From: Salvelinus alpinus
Taxonomy: Eukaryota > Chordata > Actinopteri > Salmoniformes > Salmonidae
Assembly: GCF_045679555.1 (NCBI RefSeq)
Contig: NC_092099.1
Span: forward strand, 11,144,076-11,208,075
Length of the DNA: 64,000 bases
Direction: 5' to 3'
Below are positions 62,662-64,000 of the stretch, piece by piece; the first letter of the stretch is position 1, and the number at the start of each line of letters is the position of its first letter. The translations under genes and the position numbers were made by a program. Below the pieces are notes generated by a model. That model worked only from the letters and a program-made list of their open reading frames with translations, was not told where the DNA came from and did not search any database.

Positions 62662-63530
62662 TACTGTACCAGTCAAAAGTTTGAACACAACTACTCATTC
62701 AAGGGTTTTTCTTTATTTGTGCTATTTTCTACATTGTAGAATAATAGTGAAGACATTACAACGATGAAATAACACAAATGTAACCATGTAGTAAGCAAAA
62801 AAGCATTAAACAAATCAAAATATATTAAATATTTTAGGTTCTTCAAAGTAGCCACCCTCTGCCATGATGACAGCTTTGCACACTCTTGGCATTCTCTCAA
62901 CCAGCTTCACCTGGAATGCTTTTCCAACAGTCTTGCTGAGCACTTGTTGGCTGCTTTTCCTTCACTTTGCGGTCCAACTCATCCCAAACCATCTCAATTG
63001 GGTTGAGGTCGGGTGATTGTGAGGCCAGGTCATCTGATGCAGCATTCAATCACTCTCCTTCTTGGTCAAACAGCCTGGAGGTTTGTTGGGTCATTGTCCT
63101 GTTGAAAAACAAATGATAGTCCCACTAAGCGCAAACCAGATGTGATGGCGTATCGTTAAGTGTATCTTGAATTCTAAATAAATCACAGACAGTGTCACCA
63201 GCAAAGCACCCCCGCACCATCACACCTCCTCTTCCATGCTTCACGATGGGAACTACACATGCGGAGATCATCCATTCACCTACTCTGCGTCTCACAAAGA
63301 CACAGCTGTTGGAACTAAAAATCTCAAATTTGGATTCATCAGACCAAAGAACAGATTTCCACAGGTCTAATGTCCATTGCTCGTGTTTCTTGGCCCAAAC
63401 AAGTCTCTTCTTATTATTGCTGTCCTTTAGTAGTGGTTTCTTTGCAGCAATTCGACCATGATTCACGCAGTCTCATCTATACAGTTGATGTTGAGGTGTG
63501 TTACTTGAACTCTGTGAAGCATTTATTTGG
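62662..63530 (-). mobile_element. Tc1-like element (family 7), truncated by the Gypsy LTR
   Basis: Left end TACTGTACCAGTCAAAAGTT. The transposase lies on the - strand, and the other end is missing where an LTR begins at 63531. Confidence 0.82.
63125..63466 (-). pseudogene. Tc1 transposase fragment, central part
   Basis: 113 codons with [37 protein letters not shown] (first Asp) and VKHGRGGVMVRGCFAGD. The HTH and the DE half are outside this frame or missing. Confidence 0.87.
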
Positions 63531-64000
63531 TGTCACGCCCTGGCCTTAGTATTCTTTGTTTTCTTAATTATTTTAGTTAGGTCAGGGTGTGACATGGGGA
63601 TGTATGTGTTTTTTGTAGTGTCTAGGGTGGTTGTAAGGTTTAGGGGGTTTATTAGAGTAGTTGGGTTTATGTTTAGTATAGAAGTCTAGCTGTGTCTATG
63701 TCGAAGTGTTTTGTGTCAGCACTTATGTTTGTATAGCTTCACGGTCGTCTGTTTTGTTGGTTTGTTTTGTTTTTTCCTTCTTTAAATAAAAAGAAGATGT
63801 ACTTTCCACGCGCTGCGCCTTGGTCCTCTCTCAGTCCCTTTGACGATCGTGACAGAATTCCCCACCAATGCGGGATCAAGCAGCGTGAAAAGCGGCAACA
63901 GGAGCAGCGCAAGGAGGAATGGAAATGGGAGCATAATATGGACTACACTACGTGGGAGGAGATCGACAGGTGGGCGATCGACCCAGGGCGAGTGCCGGAG
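63531..64000 (+). mobile_element. Gypsy element 5' end: LTR and start of internal region, cut by the window end
   Basis: LTR 63531-63854, TGTCACGCCCTGGCC to GATCGTGACA, with an AATAAA near 63786. It is followed by GAATTCCCCACCAATGCGGG, laid out like the leader of the Gypsy at 16.9 kb. An open frame from about 63873 (IKQREKRQQEQRKEEW, then WEEIDRWAIDPGRVPE) runs to the window end and looks like a gag start. Whether the full element is intact cannot be seen. Confidence 0.85.

Overview
The window looks like a piece of a salmonid fish nuclear chromosome (trout or salmon type). Two vertebrate genes with GT-AG introns can be read exon by exon. Most of the rest is interspersed repeats of kinds abundant in salmonids: several Tc1-like transposon families, L2/CR1-type LINEs, Ty3/Gypsy elements, tRNA-derived SINEs and palindromic MITEs. 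No bacterial, viral or organelle gene set, tRNA, rRNA or CRISPR array was seen.

Genes. (1) asic4, + strand: nine exons from 20954 to 32754 encode the last 345 residues of an acid-sensing ion channel 4 type subunit of the DEG/ENaC family. They cover most of the extracellular domain, the second membrane helix with the GAS filter, and the cytoplasmic tail ending FEDFAC. The first coding exon, with the N-terminus and first membrane helix, is not in the window, so bases 1-20953 are read as intron 1. (2) chpf, - strand: four exons from 54955 down to 44567 give a complete 768-residue chondroitin sulfate polymerizing factor. The genes lie tail to tail 11.8 kb apart, the same neighbour pair as ASIC4-CHPF on human 2q35, which supports both calls. 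There is no sign that they work together; the adjacency is inherited synteny.

Layout. 1-20.9 kb: intron 1 of asic4, with a decayed LINE (6.9-9.9 kb) carrying a terminal-repeat-only Tc1 derivative, a Tc1 remnant interrupted by an 0.8-kb repeat (10.7-12.4 kb), a truncated Gypsy element (15.4-17.4 kb) and MITEs. 20.9-32.8 kb: asic4 exons. One intron holds a 5.1-kb nest: one Tc1 family broken by a second Tc1 family plus a LINE whose 981-codon ORF is intact. Another holds a 45-bp minisatellite built from copies of the acceptor of the following exon. 32.8-44.6 kb: 3' flanks and four Tc1-like copies. 44.6-55.0 kb: chpf, with a MITE, a SINE, a (GT)n tract and a short mariner-like element in its introns. 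55.0-64.0 kb: a dense repeat field with nested Tc1 copies, a solo LTR with a clean target duplication, a mosaic LINE with a duplicated reverse-transcriptase core, a Tc1 remnant and the 5' end of another Gypsy element.

The observations most worth a second look are the minisatellite made from a splice acceptor, a candidate self-priming site in the Gypsy element, the mosaic LINE, and the intact LINE nested in asic4. I found no convincing new biological system beyond these. Boundaries of decayed repeats are approximate, because no database comparison could be run.
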